The translations under genes were made by a program, and so were the position numbers. A DNA stretch of 64,000 nt from DASTFY01 sp963813375. GTDB lineage: Bacteria; Actinomycetota; Acidimicrobiia; Acidimicrobiales; Ilumatobacteraceae. The notes beneath the pieces were generated by a model that saw only the letters and a program-made list of their open reading frames with translations, ran no database searches and was not told the DNA's origin. Shown piece by piece: positions 48,903 to 59,042 of the stretch; the stretch's first letter is position 1, and each line of letters begins with the position of its first letter. The stretch spans positions 1 through 64,000 of the forward strand of contig CAWEYT010000002.1 of assembly GCA_963813375.1 (NCBI GenBank), in the 5' to 3' direction.

Positions 48903-49983
48903 ATGAGTGACGTTGGTGATCCCGGACTTCCTCCGTACACCCCGAAGTCCGGCGGGACGGGCCTCTGGGCCCGCTTCCTCGCCTCGCCGGCCTGGGTGAA
49001 GATCGCCGTGCCGGTAGCCATCGTCCTCCTCGCGGTCTTCGTGGGCGTGCTGATCGTCCAGGCGGGTGACGACAGCTCGGCGAGCGAGGCAGGAGACCGA
49101 GGAGCTCCTGGAGGAGCTGGCCGAGGAGCTGGCCGACCAGGAGGCGGCGACGAGCACGACCACCATCCCGGTGACGCTGCCCGAGACCACGACGACCGAG
49201 GCCGAGACGACCACCACCGTCCCCGAGACCACGACGACGATCGCGGCGACGACCACGACCGTCCCGGCCACCACCACGACGTGCCGGTCGCTCCGACCAC
49301 CGTCCCGGCGACGACGACCACCACGACCGACGACCACGGTGCCGGCGACCACCACGACGACGACCACCACCACGACCGAGCCGCCACCTACCGAGCCGCC
49401 TGCCCACCGAACCGACCGCCGACACCGAGCCGCCTGCCACCGAGCCGCCCGACACCGAGCCACCCGACACCGAGACGCCGCCGACCGAGCCCGGTCTGCC
49501 GCCGGGCGCGCTGTTCGGCAGCCTCGACGACCTCCAGAGCGCCTGGAACTCGACGGCGCAGGGCAGTTCGGTGGCGCCCATCAGCTCGTGGACGTCCATG
49601 ACCGTGCTCGACCGTGCGGTCAACGTGGCCGACCTCGGCGGGAACCTCCGCCTGGCCGCGGTGACCGAGACGACGGGTTCGTCTCCCACGTCGTGCTGGC
49701 CTGGCTCCCGCTGGAGGACGAGGCGCAGCAGCCGCAGCAGAACGCACAGTTCCAGGACGCGTTCGCCGTGCTCGTGCGCACGGTCAACCCCGGTGCCTCA
49801 TCCGGTCAGCAGGCCGATCTCGCCGCGCAGCTCGGCCTCTCGTCCGAGCAGCCTCCGTTCCCCGAGGGCGCGGAGGCCCGGGCGACGCTGTCCCCCGAGC
49901 GCTACCAGCTCGAAGTCGTGGACATCCCCGGCCAGGACGGTCCGACCACCCTGATCGCCGCCACCGACGACGCGCGTCGCTGA
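48903..49983 (+). CDS. Membrane-anchored protein with a Thr/Pro-rich stalk, frame-broken
   Basis: ATG 48903: a short cytoplasmic part (GLPPYTPKSGGTGLW), one membrane helix (KIAVPVAIVLLAVFVGVLIV), an acidic helix (EELLEELAEELADQE), then a long low-complexity stalk of Thr, Pro and Glu (ETTTTEAETTTTVPETTTTI and similar, 49160-49500). It ends in a globular domain of about 150 residues (LPPGALFGSLDDLQSAWNST..., LAWLPLEDEAQQPQQ, SPERYQLEVVDIPGQDG). Frame breaks near 49085, 49280, 49400 and 49675. The stalk suggests glycosylation and display outside the cell; the protein follows a glycosyltransferase gene. Confidence 0.65.
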
Positions 49984-49990
49984 GCCGGGC

Positions 49991-50578
49991 TCACGCCGGC
50001 AGGCACCGGATGGTGATGGTCGTCCACGCCCCGACGTGGATGCGGTCGCCGTCGACCAGCCGGTGGGCCTGGCCCGGCTCGAGCGTCACCTCGCCGTCGT
50101 TGAGCTCGGTGCCGTTGGTCGAGCCGAGGTCGGTGACCGTGCAACCACCGTCGTCCAGCCGGGCCAGCAGGGCGTGCCGGTGGGAGGCCGCGGGGTCGGC
50201 CAGCGGGCCGGACAGGTCGATGGCGGGCTCGATGCCGCGACCCTCGTGGCGGCGACCGATCAGCAGCTCGGGGCCCGCGACGGCCAGGGTGACGGCGTCA
50301 CGGCCCTCCGGGAACACGAGACCGTCGGGTGCGACGCGGTCGTAGAGCTCCCGGTCGGCCACGACCTCGGCGATCCACCGCTCGGCCGCGGCGGGAACGG
50401 CGGCTGCGAGGTCGAAGCCGCACCGTTCGCAGAAGCGGCCCTCGGTGGGGCGGGGGGCACCGCAGACGGGACAGTCGCTCGGAGGCGACGGCGGGAGCCT
50501 CGACGCCAGGAGCTCGGTGCCCGGCGTGAGCTCGGCGCTGCCTTCACCATCCGCGTCGTCCGGCTCCCCGTCGTTCAC
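49991..50578 (-). CDS. Zinc-ribbon and FHA-domain protein
   Basis: GTG 50578 overlaps the VWA stop (GTGA). After an acidic N-terminus comes a double-CxxC zinc ribbon (CPVCGAPRPTEGRFCERCG, residues about 36-54), a linker, and a C-terminal FHA domain with IGRRHEGRG, SHRHALLARL and GSTNGTELND, the phosphothreonine-binding loops. FHA proteins read threonine phosphorylation. As last gene of the PknG operon it is the natural candidate reader or substrate of this kinase. The N-terminal ETTS-type phospho-motif of mycobacterial GarA is not present. Confidence 0.88.
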   Translation of the reverse strand: MNDGEPDDADGEGSAELTPGTELLASRLPPSPPSDCPVCGAPRPTEGRFCERCGFDLAAAVPAAAERWIAEVVADRELYDRVAPDGLVFPEGRDAVTLAVAGPELLIGRRHEGRGIEPAIDLSGPLADPAASHRHALLARLDDGGCTVTDLGSTNGTELNDGEVTLEPGQAHRLVDGDRIHVGAWTTITIRCLPA

Positions 50579-51852
50579 TCCGGCCTCACCCGCACCGTCT
50601 TCGTGGAGCGGGTGTCGAGGGCCATCTCGTCGGCCGCGTCGACATCGCGCTTGAGCCTGACCGTCCCGGTCGTCGCATCCTCGATCTCGACCACTCCGGC
50701 CAGCAGCCTGAGGGTGCCGTCGTTCCCGCTCTCCGCCGCGAGCTGGGCCGCCCGGCCGAGCTGGGAGGTGGCCGTCGCGTCGTCGCCGGCTCGGCGCGCG
50801 GCGAGGCCCTCCTCGACGGCCTTCGCCAACTCGACCTGGCCCGTGTAGTGCGCGACCTCGGGATTGATCCGGGTCGACAGCGCCACGTCGTCGGTCCACA
50901 CCGCCCGGATCTGCGACGAGGACTTTGCCTCACCGTCGATCACCAGGCTGACCCGTCCAGCCAGCATCTCTTCACCCGGGGCGCCGGGTGGGACGTCGAT
51001 GCGAAGGTGGTAGTCCCGCCGCTCGTCGGCCCACGCTCCGGTCGGGTAGTCGACCGTCAGCTCGTCCACGCGCACGCCCCGATGCGTGAGATCCTCGACG
51101 GTCGGTGCCACCTGCTGCACCAACGTCACGGCGGAGCCGCGCGGCGTCCGTACGCGCAGCTTGACGTCGCCGACGGCCCGGTCCAGCGCTGAGCGCATGA
51201 CGGCACGGAAGTCGGCCTCCAGGTCCTCGGGTCGGGCGACGATGTCGACGGAGCCGAGCAACGCCGACGACACCCTCCGCAGCTCGGCGACCTCCCAGTC
51301 GGTGCCGACCCCGCGGCAGTCGCACTGGAACATGCCCCGACACCTGTCGATGGCGGCCGTCAGGTACTTCGGCGTATCGCTCTCGTTGCGGCCGTCGGTG
51401 AGGAGGAGCACGTGGCGGATGGCGTCCGGGTAGGCGGCGAGCCAGTTGTAGGCCTCCATCAGCCACCGGCCGATGGACGTCCCGCCCATCGCATCGAGCA
51501 TGGCCACGCTGTTCTTGGCGGCTACGCGCGTCGACTCGGAAGCCATCAACAGCTTGTCGTCCGGTGGGTAGACCCTGCGAGCAGTGCTGGCGCCGGCGAT
51601 GATGCCGAAGAGCGTCCCGTCGGGTAGGCAGTCGATCGCCGCCATGGTCGCGGACCGCGCCGCCTTCAGCTTGCCGCGCGGGTGGAGCATCGAGCCCGAG
51701 ACGTCGACGATGATGACCTCGGCCCGCTGCTGCGGAACGGCGACGGCGACGGCGCCGCCGACGGTGCACGTGACGGTGACGATGGCGTTGACCTCGGACC
51801 CGTCCACGGGGAGGTACTCGTTCTGGAAGGTCTGCGCGGCGAACGTCGTCAT
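50575..51852 (-). CDS. VWA-domain protein of the PknG operon
   Basis: The 425-residue protein has a von Willebrand A domain with a full metal-ion site: DVSGSM near residue 50, the Thr of GGTSIGRWL and LLLTDGRNESDTPK. The C-terminal half is beta-rich and then helical (VELAKAVEEGLAARRAGDDA...). There is no signal peptide or membrane helix, so it is cytosolic. VWA proteins often scaffold kinase, phosphatase and FHA partners. It overlaps both neighbours by 4 bases and must be co-translated with them. Confidence 0.87.
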   Translation of the reverse strand: MTTFAAQTFQNEYLPVDGSEVNAIVTVTCTVGGAVAVAVPQQRAEVIIVDVSGSMLHPRGKLKAARSATMAAIDCLPDGTLFGIIAGASTARRVYPPDDKLLMASESTRVAAKNSVAMLDAMGGTSIGRWLMEAYNWLAAYPDAIRHVLLLTDGRNESDTPKYLTAAIDRCRGMFQCDCRGVGTDWEVAELRRVSSALLGSVDIVARPEDLEADFRAVMRSALDRAVGDVKLRVRTPRGSAVTLVQQVAPTVEDLTHRGVRVDELTVDYPTGAWADERRDYHLRIDVPPGAPGEEMLAGRVSLVIDGEAKSSSQIRAVWTDDVALSTRINPEVAHYTGQVELAKAVEEGLAARRAGDDATATSQLGRAAQLAAESGNDGTLRLLAGVVEIEDATTGTVRLKRDVDAADEMALDTRSTKTVRVRPE

Positions 51853-52772
51853 GCTTCCTCCAAGGGGGTCGTGGACCGCGGCGCGATGTCGGCCACGGCG
51901 ACGGTCACGTTGTCGTGCCCGCCGAGAGACACGGCGTGGCGGACGAGGGACCGCGCCACGGCCAGCGGTGCCGCGGAATCCTGGGCGACGACGAGCCGGC
52001 CGAGCTCGTCGGGCCCGGGCGTGTAGTTCCAGAGCCCGTCCGTGCACACGATGAGTCGGCCAGGCCGGAGTGGCCGCAGCGTGGTGATCGGGCACGGCCC
52101 GGCGGGCGCATCCGCGCCGAGCCAGCGAGTGATGGCGTGCGCTCTCCCGTCGACCTCCGCCAGCTCACGGCTGAGCCGTCCGGAGCTGACCTGCTCCTCG
52201 GCCCACGAGTGGTCGACCGTGAGCTGCCGGCAGCCCTCACCGTCCAGCCAGTACGCCCGCGAGTCGCCGAGCCAGCCCACGGTCACGTCGGCGCCATCCC
52301 AGACCGCCAGCACGACGGTGCAGGACGGTGCGTCCCGGCTCCCGTCCCCCAACCAGGGGACGGCGACGACGGCGGCCGCGGCCCGGGCGATCGCCTCGCG
52401 CACGACCCCAACCGGGTCCCACCCGCGGTCAGGGTCTTCCTCGCGCCGGCGCAGCGCTTCACCGGTGGCCCGACCGAGCTGCTCGGCGGCGACCTGCGCC
52501 GCCACGTCGGGACCCGTCGACGCGGACACGCCGTCGCACACCGCGAGCACCGCGCATCCTCCGGCCGCCTCGACGTGGAGTGCGTCGTCGTTGCGCCGGT
52601 GCACCAGACCTCGGTCGGTCACCCCGGCCGCAGTCCCGCGGTCGATCTCCGCGTGGTGGCGGGCCGCGTCGCGGCCGGCCGCGATGGCCGCGCCGCACGC
52701 TTCGCAGAACGTCTCGCCGGCCAGGCCGGCCGCGCCACAGACCGGGCAGCGGAGCAGCAGTTCGGTGTTCAT
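51849..52772 (-). CDS. PP2C-family Ser/Thr phosphatase with N-terminal zinc ribbon
   Basis: A zinc ribbon (CPVCGAAGLAGETFCEACG, residues 9-27) precedes a PP2C domain with GLVHRRNDDALHVE, VCDGVSAST (metal-binding Asp), VGWLGDSRAYWL, HAITRWLG, IVCTDGLWNYT and GGHDNVTVAV. These cover the usual motifs for binding two metals. It should reverse phosphorylation by the PknG-like kinase encoded just upstream. ATG 52772 overlaps the kinase stop (ATGA). Intact, 307 residues. Confidence 0.9.
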   Translation of the reverse strand: MNTELLLRCPVCGAAGLAGETFCEACGAAIAAGRDAARHHAEIDRGTAAGVTDRGLVHRRNDDALHVEAAGGCAVLAVCDGVSASTGPDVAAQVAAEQLGRATGEALRRREEDPDRGWDPVGVVREAIARAAAAVVAVPWLGDGSRDAPSCTVVLAVWDGADVTVGWLGDSRAYWLDGEGCRQLTVDHSWAEEQVSSGRLSRELAEVDGRAHAITRWLGADAPAGPCPITTLRPLRPGRLIVCTDGLWNYTPGPDELGRLVVAQDSAAPLAVARSLVRHAVSLGGHDNVTVAVADIAPRSTTPLEEA

Positions 52773-54956
52773 CGACGGCTCCCCATCCACGACCACGGTC
52801 GGACCTGGTTGGCCCGGTCGACGAGCGCGATGCGTTCCGCGCTCGTGGAGGCGTGGCGGGCGGCGGCGCGATACGCCGCTTCGAGCCCCAGGCGCAGGGA
52901 ACGGTCGGTGAGCGCGTGCCCGAGGACCGGGGCCGCGGAGTGGGCAGTGCCGTTGCCGCTCAGCGCCCCGTGGGCCGCCTCCAGGATGTCGACCGTGAGG
53001 CGGTCCCGCTGCTCACGATCAAGTGACAGGCGCTCGACGATCGCCGCCGCCCGGCGCACGTCGGCCATATCGACGCCGTCACCGTCATGGGCGAGCAGCA
53101 GGTCGACCTCCGCGACCTGAGCGGCCTGGTGGGCGCCGGACGACTCCGGGATCCGTTCGTAGGCATCCACGGCTCCTCTGCGGTCACCCATCGCCCAACG
53201 GGCGCGTGCCAGGCCGAAGACCGACGACGTCAATCCGGGGTCGACGCCGCTCACGATGTCGAACCACCTGGCCGCCTGTCATGTGGTCGCCGGAGGCCTC
53301 GGCCGCGTGGGCCAGGGCCAGCTTGGGCGCCAGTTCACCGGGCAGATGACGGTAGACCGCCTGCGCCTCGCGGGCCGCTGCGTCCGCCTCCCCTGCGGCA
53401 AGGGCGGCCACGCCTCGATACCAACCCACCCGCCAGTCCGCTTGACCGCCCTCGTCAGCCGTCGCGGCGTCCATCCCGTCGAGTACACCGTTCGCCTCGT
53501 CGAGCCGGCCGAGATCGATCAAGGCCCGCACCCGCCGCAGTTCGACCTCGACGCCGCGGTCGGCCAGTTGCCCGAGCGCGTCGACTACCGCCTCCGGCTC
53601 CATCGCCCCGAGCGTCACGACGACTGCGGCGTCCGGATCATCGGGGCTGACGAGCGGCACCGGCAAGCTGCGCCAGCCCGCAGTGGCTGCGGCCCGGCCG
53701 GTCTCGCCGGTGAAGCACGTACTGGCACCGGCGGTCGGCGACCCGCGTCGCGCCGCCGCGACCTCCCGGAGCACGCCGTCGAGCTGGGCCGCCATCTCGT
53801 CGGCGCTCTGGAACCGGGCCTCGGGATCGGCCGCGGTCGCCCGCTCGAGGAAGCGGTAGAGCGAGTCGTGCTCGACGAAGAGGGGGACCTCAGCCGCCGG
53901 CGGGAGCGTGTACCGGTACGTCCCGCGGTAGCCCCGGAAGTCGGTGCACAGCACCATGAGCGTCCGGGCCACGGTGAACAGGTCGGAGGGCACGGTCGGC
54001 CCCGTCCGTGCGATCTCGGGGGCCTGGTAGCCGGTGGTGCCGTAGATCGGGCTCGTGTCGTCGTCCATGCGATACACGCCGCCCAGGTCGATGAGCTTCA
54101 CCGCGTCGGGCGTCCGGATCACGTTGTCCGGCTTGAAGTCGCAGAACAGGAGACCGAGATCGTGCAGGTGCCCGAGCGCGGGCAGGATCTCCAGCATGTA
54201 GGCGATGGCCTGGTCGACCGGCAGCGGATCCGGGCGATCGCCGGCCGCCGCCCGACGCGCCTCGAGCAGGCTGCGCAGGCTGTAGCCGTTGACGTACTCC
54301 ATGACGATGTAGCCGTCGCCGTCGTGCTCCACGAAGTTGTGGATCTTGACGATGTCCGGGTGCTCGACCTGGGCCAGGAAGCGACGCTCGGCCAGCGCAG
54401 CGGCGAGGGCGTCCTCGTCGCCGGTGTTGATCAGCCCTTTGAGCACGACCCAGCGGTCGGCCACCTTGCGGTCCTTGGCGAGATAGATCCAGCCCAGACC
54501 GCCGTGGGCCAGGCAGCCCGCCACCTCGTACTGCCCGGCCACGAGCTGCCCGGGTGCCAGCTTGGCGACGAACGAGAAGGGGTGGCCGCAGCTCCGGCAG
54601 AAGCCCTCGGCCCGCCCGGGCACGCCATCCCGACCGCGGCCGACCGGCTCGTTGCACTCGCCGCAGAAGCGCCGCTGCTCGGGAACGTGCGCCTCGGTCA
54701 TGATCGCGGTCGCCGGGTCCCGGGCCGGCACTGTCGGGACGTCGACCAGCCCGCGACCCAACCGGTGCCGGCGCGTCGCGGAGGTCCCGCCACTTGGCCC
54801 GGCCATGCGGCGGCTGGACGTCTCCGACGATGACGTCGGCGGTGCGGCCCCGAGCACCTCCGTGCCGCTCGTCGACTCCGGGCGGGGTGCCATGCCGCAG
54901 TCGTCGCAGTAGCCGTCGACGATCGTGCCCGTGCAGCCCGGGCGTGTGCACGTCAT
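52769..54956 (-). CDS. pknG: PknG-type Ser/Thr kinase (zinc ribbon, rubredoxin-like, kinase, TPR), one frame break
   Basis: Order: zinc ribbon (CTRPGCTG...CDDCG), rubredoxin-like site (Cys98, 101, 120, 123), a kinase domain with glycine loop AHGGLGWIYLA, Lys173 in VVLKGL, catalytic FCDFKPDN (Asp273), IDLGG (Asp290) and GYQAPEI, then a long TPR-rich C-terminal half. This is the full PknG plan. A one-base break near 53285 moves the last 160 residues to another frame (WFDIVSGVDPGLTSSVFGLA). Mycobacterial PknG phosphorylates GarA in response to amino acids. Both neighbours overlap by 4 bases. About 730 residues. Confidence 0.93.
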
Positions 54957-56148
54957 CTCGGCCGTCCGGACCGCTGACCCAGCATCGTGTCGAGAGCCTC
55001 CTGGTAGCGCCGGAGGCCGTCCTCCGCGCGGACGAGATCGATCGGCGCGTCGTAGAGGAGGTCGTTGGCGTCGTGCCGGACCCGTTCGAGGCGCTCGTCC
55101 TCGACGCAGCCGAGGGCCGCGGCCTTGGCGGTGTAGGCGTCCAGCCGCCCCCGCAGACGGCGGCGGCGTTCGAGGAGGTCGTCCAGCTCTGAACGGTGCT
55201 GATCCACCTCGTGCTGGTACCGGTCGACGCGCCCGCGCCAGTCGGCCAGCTCCGCCTGGACGGACACCCAGGCGCCCTCGGCCGCCAGCGTCGCGACCCG
55301 GTCCAGTTCCCCGCCGAGCACCTCGAGCGGGATGGCCGGCGCGGGTGGCACGTCGGTCAGGCGGGCGCGGACATCCTCGTGCGCGCCGAGCACCGCCGTC
55401 ATCGATCGGTCGAGCGAGGCGAGGGCGGTGCGGGCGACCGCCAGTTCGGCCTCGAAGTCGCCACGGATCCTGCGGGCGTCATCGACGTTCGCGACCACGC
55501 CATCGACCTCGGCGCCCAGCGCCGACGACGGCGGCGGCATCGAACGCGAGCGGGTCGGCCAACAGCTCCTGCTCGAGCGCGTTCAGCCGCCGTTCGAGGG
55601 ACGCCCGCTCGGCTGTCGTTCCCCCGAGGTCACCGTCCTCGGAGGCGTCCATCAGCCGGGTGCGCACCGATTGCACGAGCGGTCCGCCGGCCTCCCAGGC
55701 CTCGGCCGCGGTGACGATCACCGACCGGGCGAGCGCGAACGGCTCGGCCATCGAGGCCAGCAACTCGTCCGGCGTGCAGCGGTGGATCGTCCGGGACCCG
55801 GACAGCAGGTCCCGCTCGGCCATGGGGATGGCGCGCTCGGGCAGCTCGACGGAAGGCCCCAGCACGATCTGCTCGACCTGGGCCCGACGCGCCGCCGAGA
55901 CGAGTGAGCCCGATCCTCGGGCGGCCACGGCGGCCTCGACGACAGCGGACAGCGCGGCGTACGACTGGAAGAGCCCGGCCAGCGCCTCCTCGGCCTCGGC
56001 CCAGCGCTGCGCGCTCGACGCCTTCGAGGCGGGCGGCGGCGAGGAGCGACCGGCTGGGCGACTGGTCGAGGTCGAGCAGGTTCGCACCGGCGCGATCGGT
56101 CGCCTTCCGGAGCTGGTCGAGCGCACGGTCGAGGTCGGTGAGGTCCAT
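54953..56148 (-). CDS. Coiled-coil protein between glnH and pknG, frame-broken
   Basis: ATG 56148, 2 bases after the glnH stop, starts MDLTDLDRALDQLRKATDRA. After breaks near 56030 and 55510 it reads as about 395 residues, nearly all helical and charged (EEALAGLFQSYAALSAVVEA, ERASLERRLNALEQELL, VDGVVANVDDARRIRGDFEA, ERRRRLRGRLDAYTAKAAAL). No signal peptide or membrane segment is visible. The stop overlaps the pknG start (ATGA). The mycobacterial pknG operon has no such gene as far as I know. A cytosolic scaffold linking GlnX to PknG is a guess. Confidence 0.7.
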
Positions 56149-56149
56149 C

Positions 56150-57194
56150 TCAATCCCGATAGTCCGCGGCTCGGGCGGATCGGCGTGGGGGATGCCGAGC
56201 GGCGCGGCCTCCAACCACGTGTCGTGGAGGGCCGCCCACGTGCCGTCGGTCCGCAGCTCCTCGAGCACGGCGTTGACGAACCGCACGAGCTCGGGCCGCT
56301 CCTTGAGAGACGGCGATCCCGTAGTGCGACTCCACCACATCGTCGGGGAGGATGTCGTCCCTCACCTCGACGGTCCGATCCTGGCTGAGCATGCCGTAGA
56401 TGAACGAGTCGTGGCCGAAGTAGGCATCGACCTCGCCCTCCTGCAGGGCGACCAGGCAGTCGGTCCGAGCCGCCACCTCGTGGAGCACCGCGTCGGGGAG
56501 ATGCTTCTCCAGGATGTCGACCGACGACGAGTTCGCGGTCACGCAGACCCGCCGGTCAGCCAGGTCTGCCGCCGTCTCGATGTCCGAATCCCCTCGAACC
56601 AGGAACTGCTGCGCCGCGGTGTAGTACTCGCTGCTGAAGGCCACGTCCTCCCACCGGCCGCAGGTCATGGTGACAGCGCTCACGGTGAGGTCGACGGTGC
56701 CATCCTCAACGACGTCGGTCTTCAGATCAGGGTCCACGGGGACGAGCTCGACAAGGTCGGGGTCGTCGGACCCGAAGATCCGCTCCGCGATCGCTCTCGC
56801 GAGCTCGACCTCGAAGCCCTCGATGTCACCGGTGATCGAGTTCCGGTACGAGAAGCCCAGGGTGGTCTCGTCGACGCCGACCTTGAGCGAGCCGGCATCC
56901 TGGATCTCGCGCATCGGCGTCCCGGCGGGCATCTCGCCCGCACGGGGAAGCGCGGTCCGGGAGGTAGCTGGCGGTGGCGAGCTTCTCGGCGTCGCACCTC
57001 GCCTTCGAGGCCGAATCGGTTCCCGGCGCCTCGGACTCGGTCACGGCCGTGGTCGTCGGGGGCTGTGGCAGCAGTTCGAGGCTGTCGAGCGCCGCGTCGC
57101 TCGTCCGGGCGGACGAGCAGGCCGCGAGGGCGACGACGGGCAGGGCCACGGCGACGAGCGCCCGGCCTCGCGGCAGCCATCTCCGGACCGTCAC
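56150..57194 (-). CDS. glnH: GlnH-like amino-acid-binding lipoprotein, frame-broken
   Basis: GTG 57194 overlaps the glnX stop (GTGA) and starts VTVRRWLPRGRALVAVALPV with lipobox ALAAC. After a linker and a break near 56945 the binding domain reads LKVGVDETTLGFSYRN, GFEVELARAIAERIFG, VSAVTMTCGRWEDVAFSSEY, VCVTANSSSVDILEKHLPDA and EVDAYFGHDSFIYGML, a SBP_bac_3 fold as in GlnH. Breaks near 56320 and 56165 precede the end at 56150. In Mycobacterium GlnH binds aspartate/glutamate outside the cell and signals through GlnX to PknG. Confidence 0.88.
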
Positions 57195-58526
57195 CGGTAC
57201 TCCTTCATCCGTACCCAGAGACCGGCGACCACGAGGACCGCGGCCAGAGCGATGGCGACGAGCACCGAGGCCGTCAGCCACCGGACGTGGCCGCTGGCCG
57301 CGTCCGCCCCGGTGTCCAGACGGACGCGAGCAACGTCGATCTCCGCGCCCAATGCCGCGTCGAGGCGGGCCGCGGCGTCGGCCTGGTCGTTGACGGCCAG
57401 CCGGACCGCCTGCCGGTAGGTGTCGGTGTCGGCGTCGTCGAGTTGGCGCACCTGGCCGTTCACGGCCAGGTAGTCGTCCCACAGCCGGCGGATGTGCTCG
57501 ACGGCCGCCGTCCGGCTCGTGCGCTCGGCGAGTTGCATCGCATCGTCGAGCAGGCCACCCGAGCCGCCCACGCGGGCGGTGACCAGGTCGAAGTCTTCGC
57601 GGTGCGCCGGATCGGTGCCTCGCTCGATCAGATGGAGGTTCTCGTCGCTGAGAGAGCGCAGGGCCAGGATGCGAGCCGTCGAGAGGACGATGAGCTGGTC
57701 GGAGCCCTCGCGCTGCGAACGGGAGAGCTCACGCTCCTGCGCATCGAGGGCCACCAACGCCCAGGCCCCGAGGGCGGCGACGATCACCGTCGCTCCAAGC
57801 AGACCGAGGTTGAGGACCCGCCGCGTTCGGCGGGCTACGAGCACCTGGGCGGCGACGAGGAGCACGAGGACCGTTCCGCCGACCGCCAGCAGCGCGACCC
57901 GGTGGCGGGTCGACGTGCCCTCGTCGTACGCGTCGTAGAGGCGGCGTGCGGCCTCGTCGTAGATACCCGTGGCCGCGGGGAGCAGCGAGTTGCGCATCGA
58001 GTCGGACGCCCGGCGCAGGTAGGAGGCGCCGACCGGGTGGTCCAGCCGATTGCTCGTGCGGGCCGACTCGACCTGGCCGGCGTAGACCGGCAGCTCCTGA
58101 GTGATCCTCGCCACCGCGTCGCTGGACCCCGCTGACCCGCGGCTGCGTGCCGCGATCAGCGCCAGCTGCGCGCCGGCGATCTCCAGGTCGTCCAGGTACC
58201 GGGCCCGCTGCTCCGGGGGTTCGACCGGCGCTGAGGAAGGCGGTCGAGGCTGCCGCGTCGGCGTCGGCCAGCGCGACATACAGCTCCTCGGCGCCCACGA
58301 GCAGCGGGGTGGCATCGTCAACCACGGCGTCGGTGGCATCGCCACGGCCGACCGCTACGCCCACGGACACGATCGCAAGGGCGACCAGCCCGACGACGAG
58401 CACGACGGCCGCCAGCCGGAACCAGCCGGGCGTGGTGAGCGTGGGACGGCGACGCGCCGAACGGCGCAGCGTCGACACGCTGGCCGTCGCTCCCGACGAC
58501 GCAGACGAGACGTCTGCTACCGCCAT
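57191..58526 (-). CDS. glnX: GlnX-like transmembrane sensor, one frame break
   Basis: ATG 58526 (MAVADVSSASSGATASVSTL). There are four membrane helices: FRLAAVVLVVGLVALAIVSV, LLAVGGTVLVLLVAAQVLVA, VIVAALGAWALVAL and LTASVLVAIALAAVLVVAGL. They frame two extracytoplasmic helical domains, as in GlnX (Rv0412c), which relays amino-acid binding by GlnH to PknG. A break near 58225 splits the first external domain. Order glnX-glnH-...-pknG is that of mycobacteria. About 445 residues. No cytoplasmic kinase or methyl-accepting domain is attached. Confidence 0.82.
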
Positions 58527-58730
58527 TTGCCCCACCCCTCCCGGTGAGCGGCCGAGTGTACTGATCACACCCAGATCGTGCGGGAGGTTTCAGGGCTGGC
58601 CAATGGCGCCGACGCCGGAGCTCGCTGCCCGCGAGGGAAGCTCGATCTGTCCCGCCGGACAGCCTGCGAGCACGACCCCCGGCCCAGATCCGACGGACAG
58701 CGCAGGGCTACGATGCCGGCGGAGGGGTCG
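58527..58730. promoter_or_regulatory. Divergent promoter region of the glnX operon and the FHA-HTH genes
   Basis: These 204 bases separate the starts of two oppositely oriented operons that both encode phospho-signalling parts, so both promoters must lie here. The right end has GGAGGGG, the RBS for ATG 58731. I saw no convincing -10/-35 pair or strong inverted repeat. The neighbouring HTH protein is a candidate regulator of this region (inference). Confidence 0.5.
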
Positions 58731-59042
58731 ATGGCGACGTTGGAGCGATTCGGGCCGACGGGCCACGATCTGGTGGTGCTGGACGAGTCGAGGGGGCGGC
58801 TCTCCATCGGCAAGAGCTCGACGAACGACCTGCCGATCGCCGACGATCCCGCCGTCTCGCGCGTCCACGCCGTGCTCGAGCACATCGGCCCGGCGTGGTG
58901 CCTGACCGACGTCGGTTCGACGAACGGCACCAGCGTCAACGGCGAGCGGTTGTTCGCGCCCCGCACGCTGTCCGACCGGGACGAGATCATCATCGGTCGC
59001 ACGCGGCTGGTCATGCGGGACCCGGGGCGCGCGGGGACGTGA
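58731..59042 (+). CDS. Single FHA-domain protein
   Basis: ATG 58731 follows GGAGGGG and is chosen over the ATG 18 bases upstream for that reason. The 103 residues are little more than one FHA domain: RLSIGKSSTNDLPIADDPAV, SRVHAVLEHI, GSTNGTSVNGERL and DRDEIIIGRTRLVMRD. All phosphothreonine-binding loops are present (Lys in the usual Arg place after IG). The stop overlaps the HTH gene start (GTGA), so the two are translated together, as if one FHA-HTH protein had been split. Confidence 0.85.
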   Translation: MATLERFGPTGHDLVVLDESRGRLSIGKSSTNDLPIADDPAVSRVHAVLEHIGPAWCLTDVGSTNGTSVNGERLFAPRTLSDRDEIIIGRTRLVMRDPGRAGT

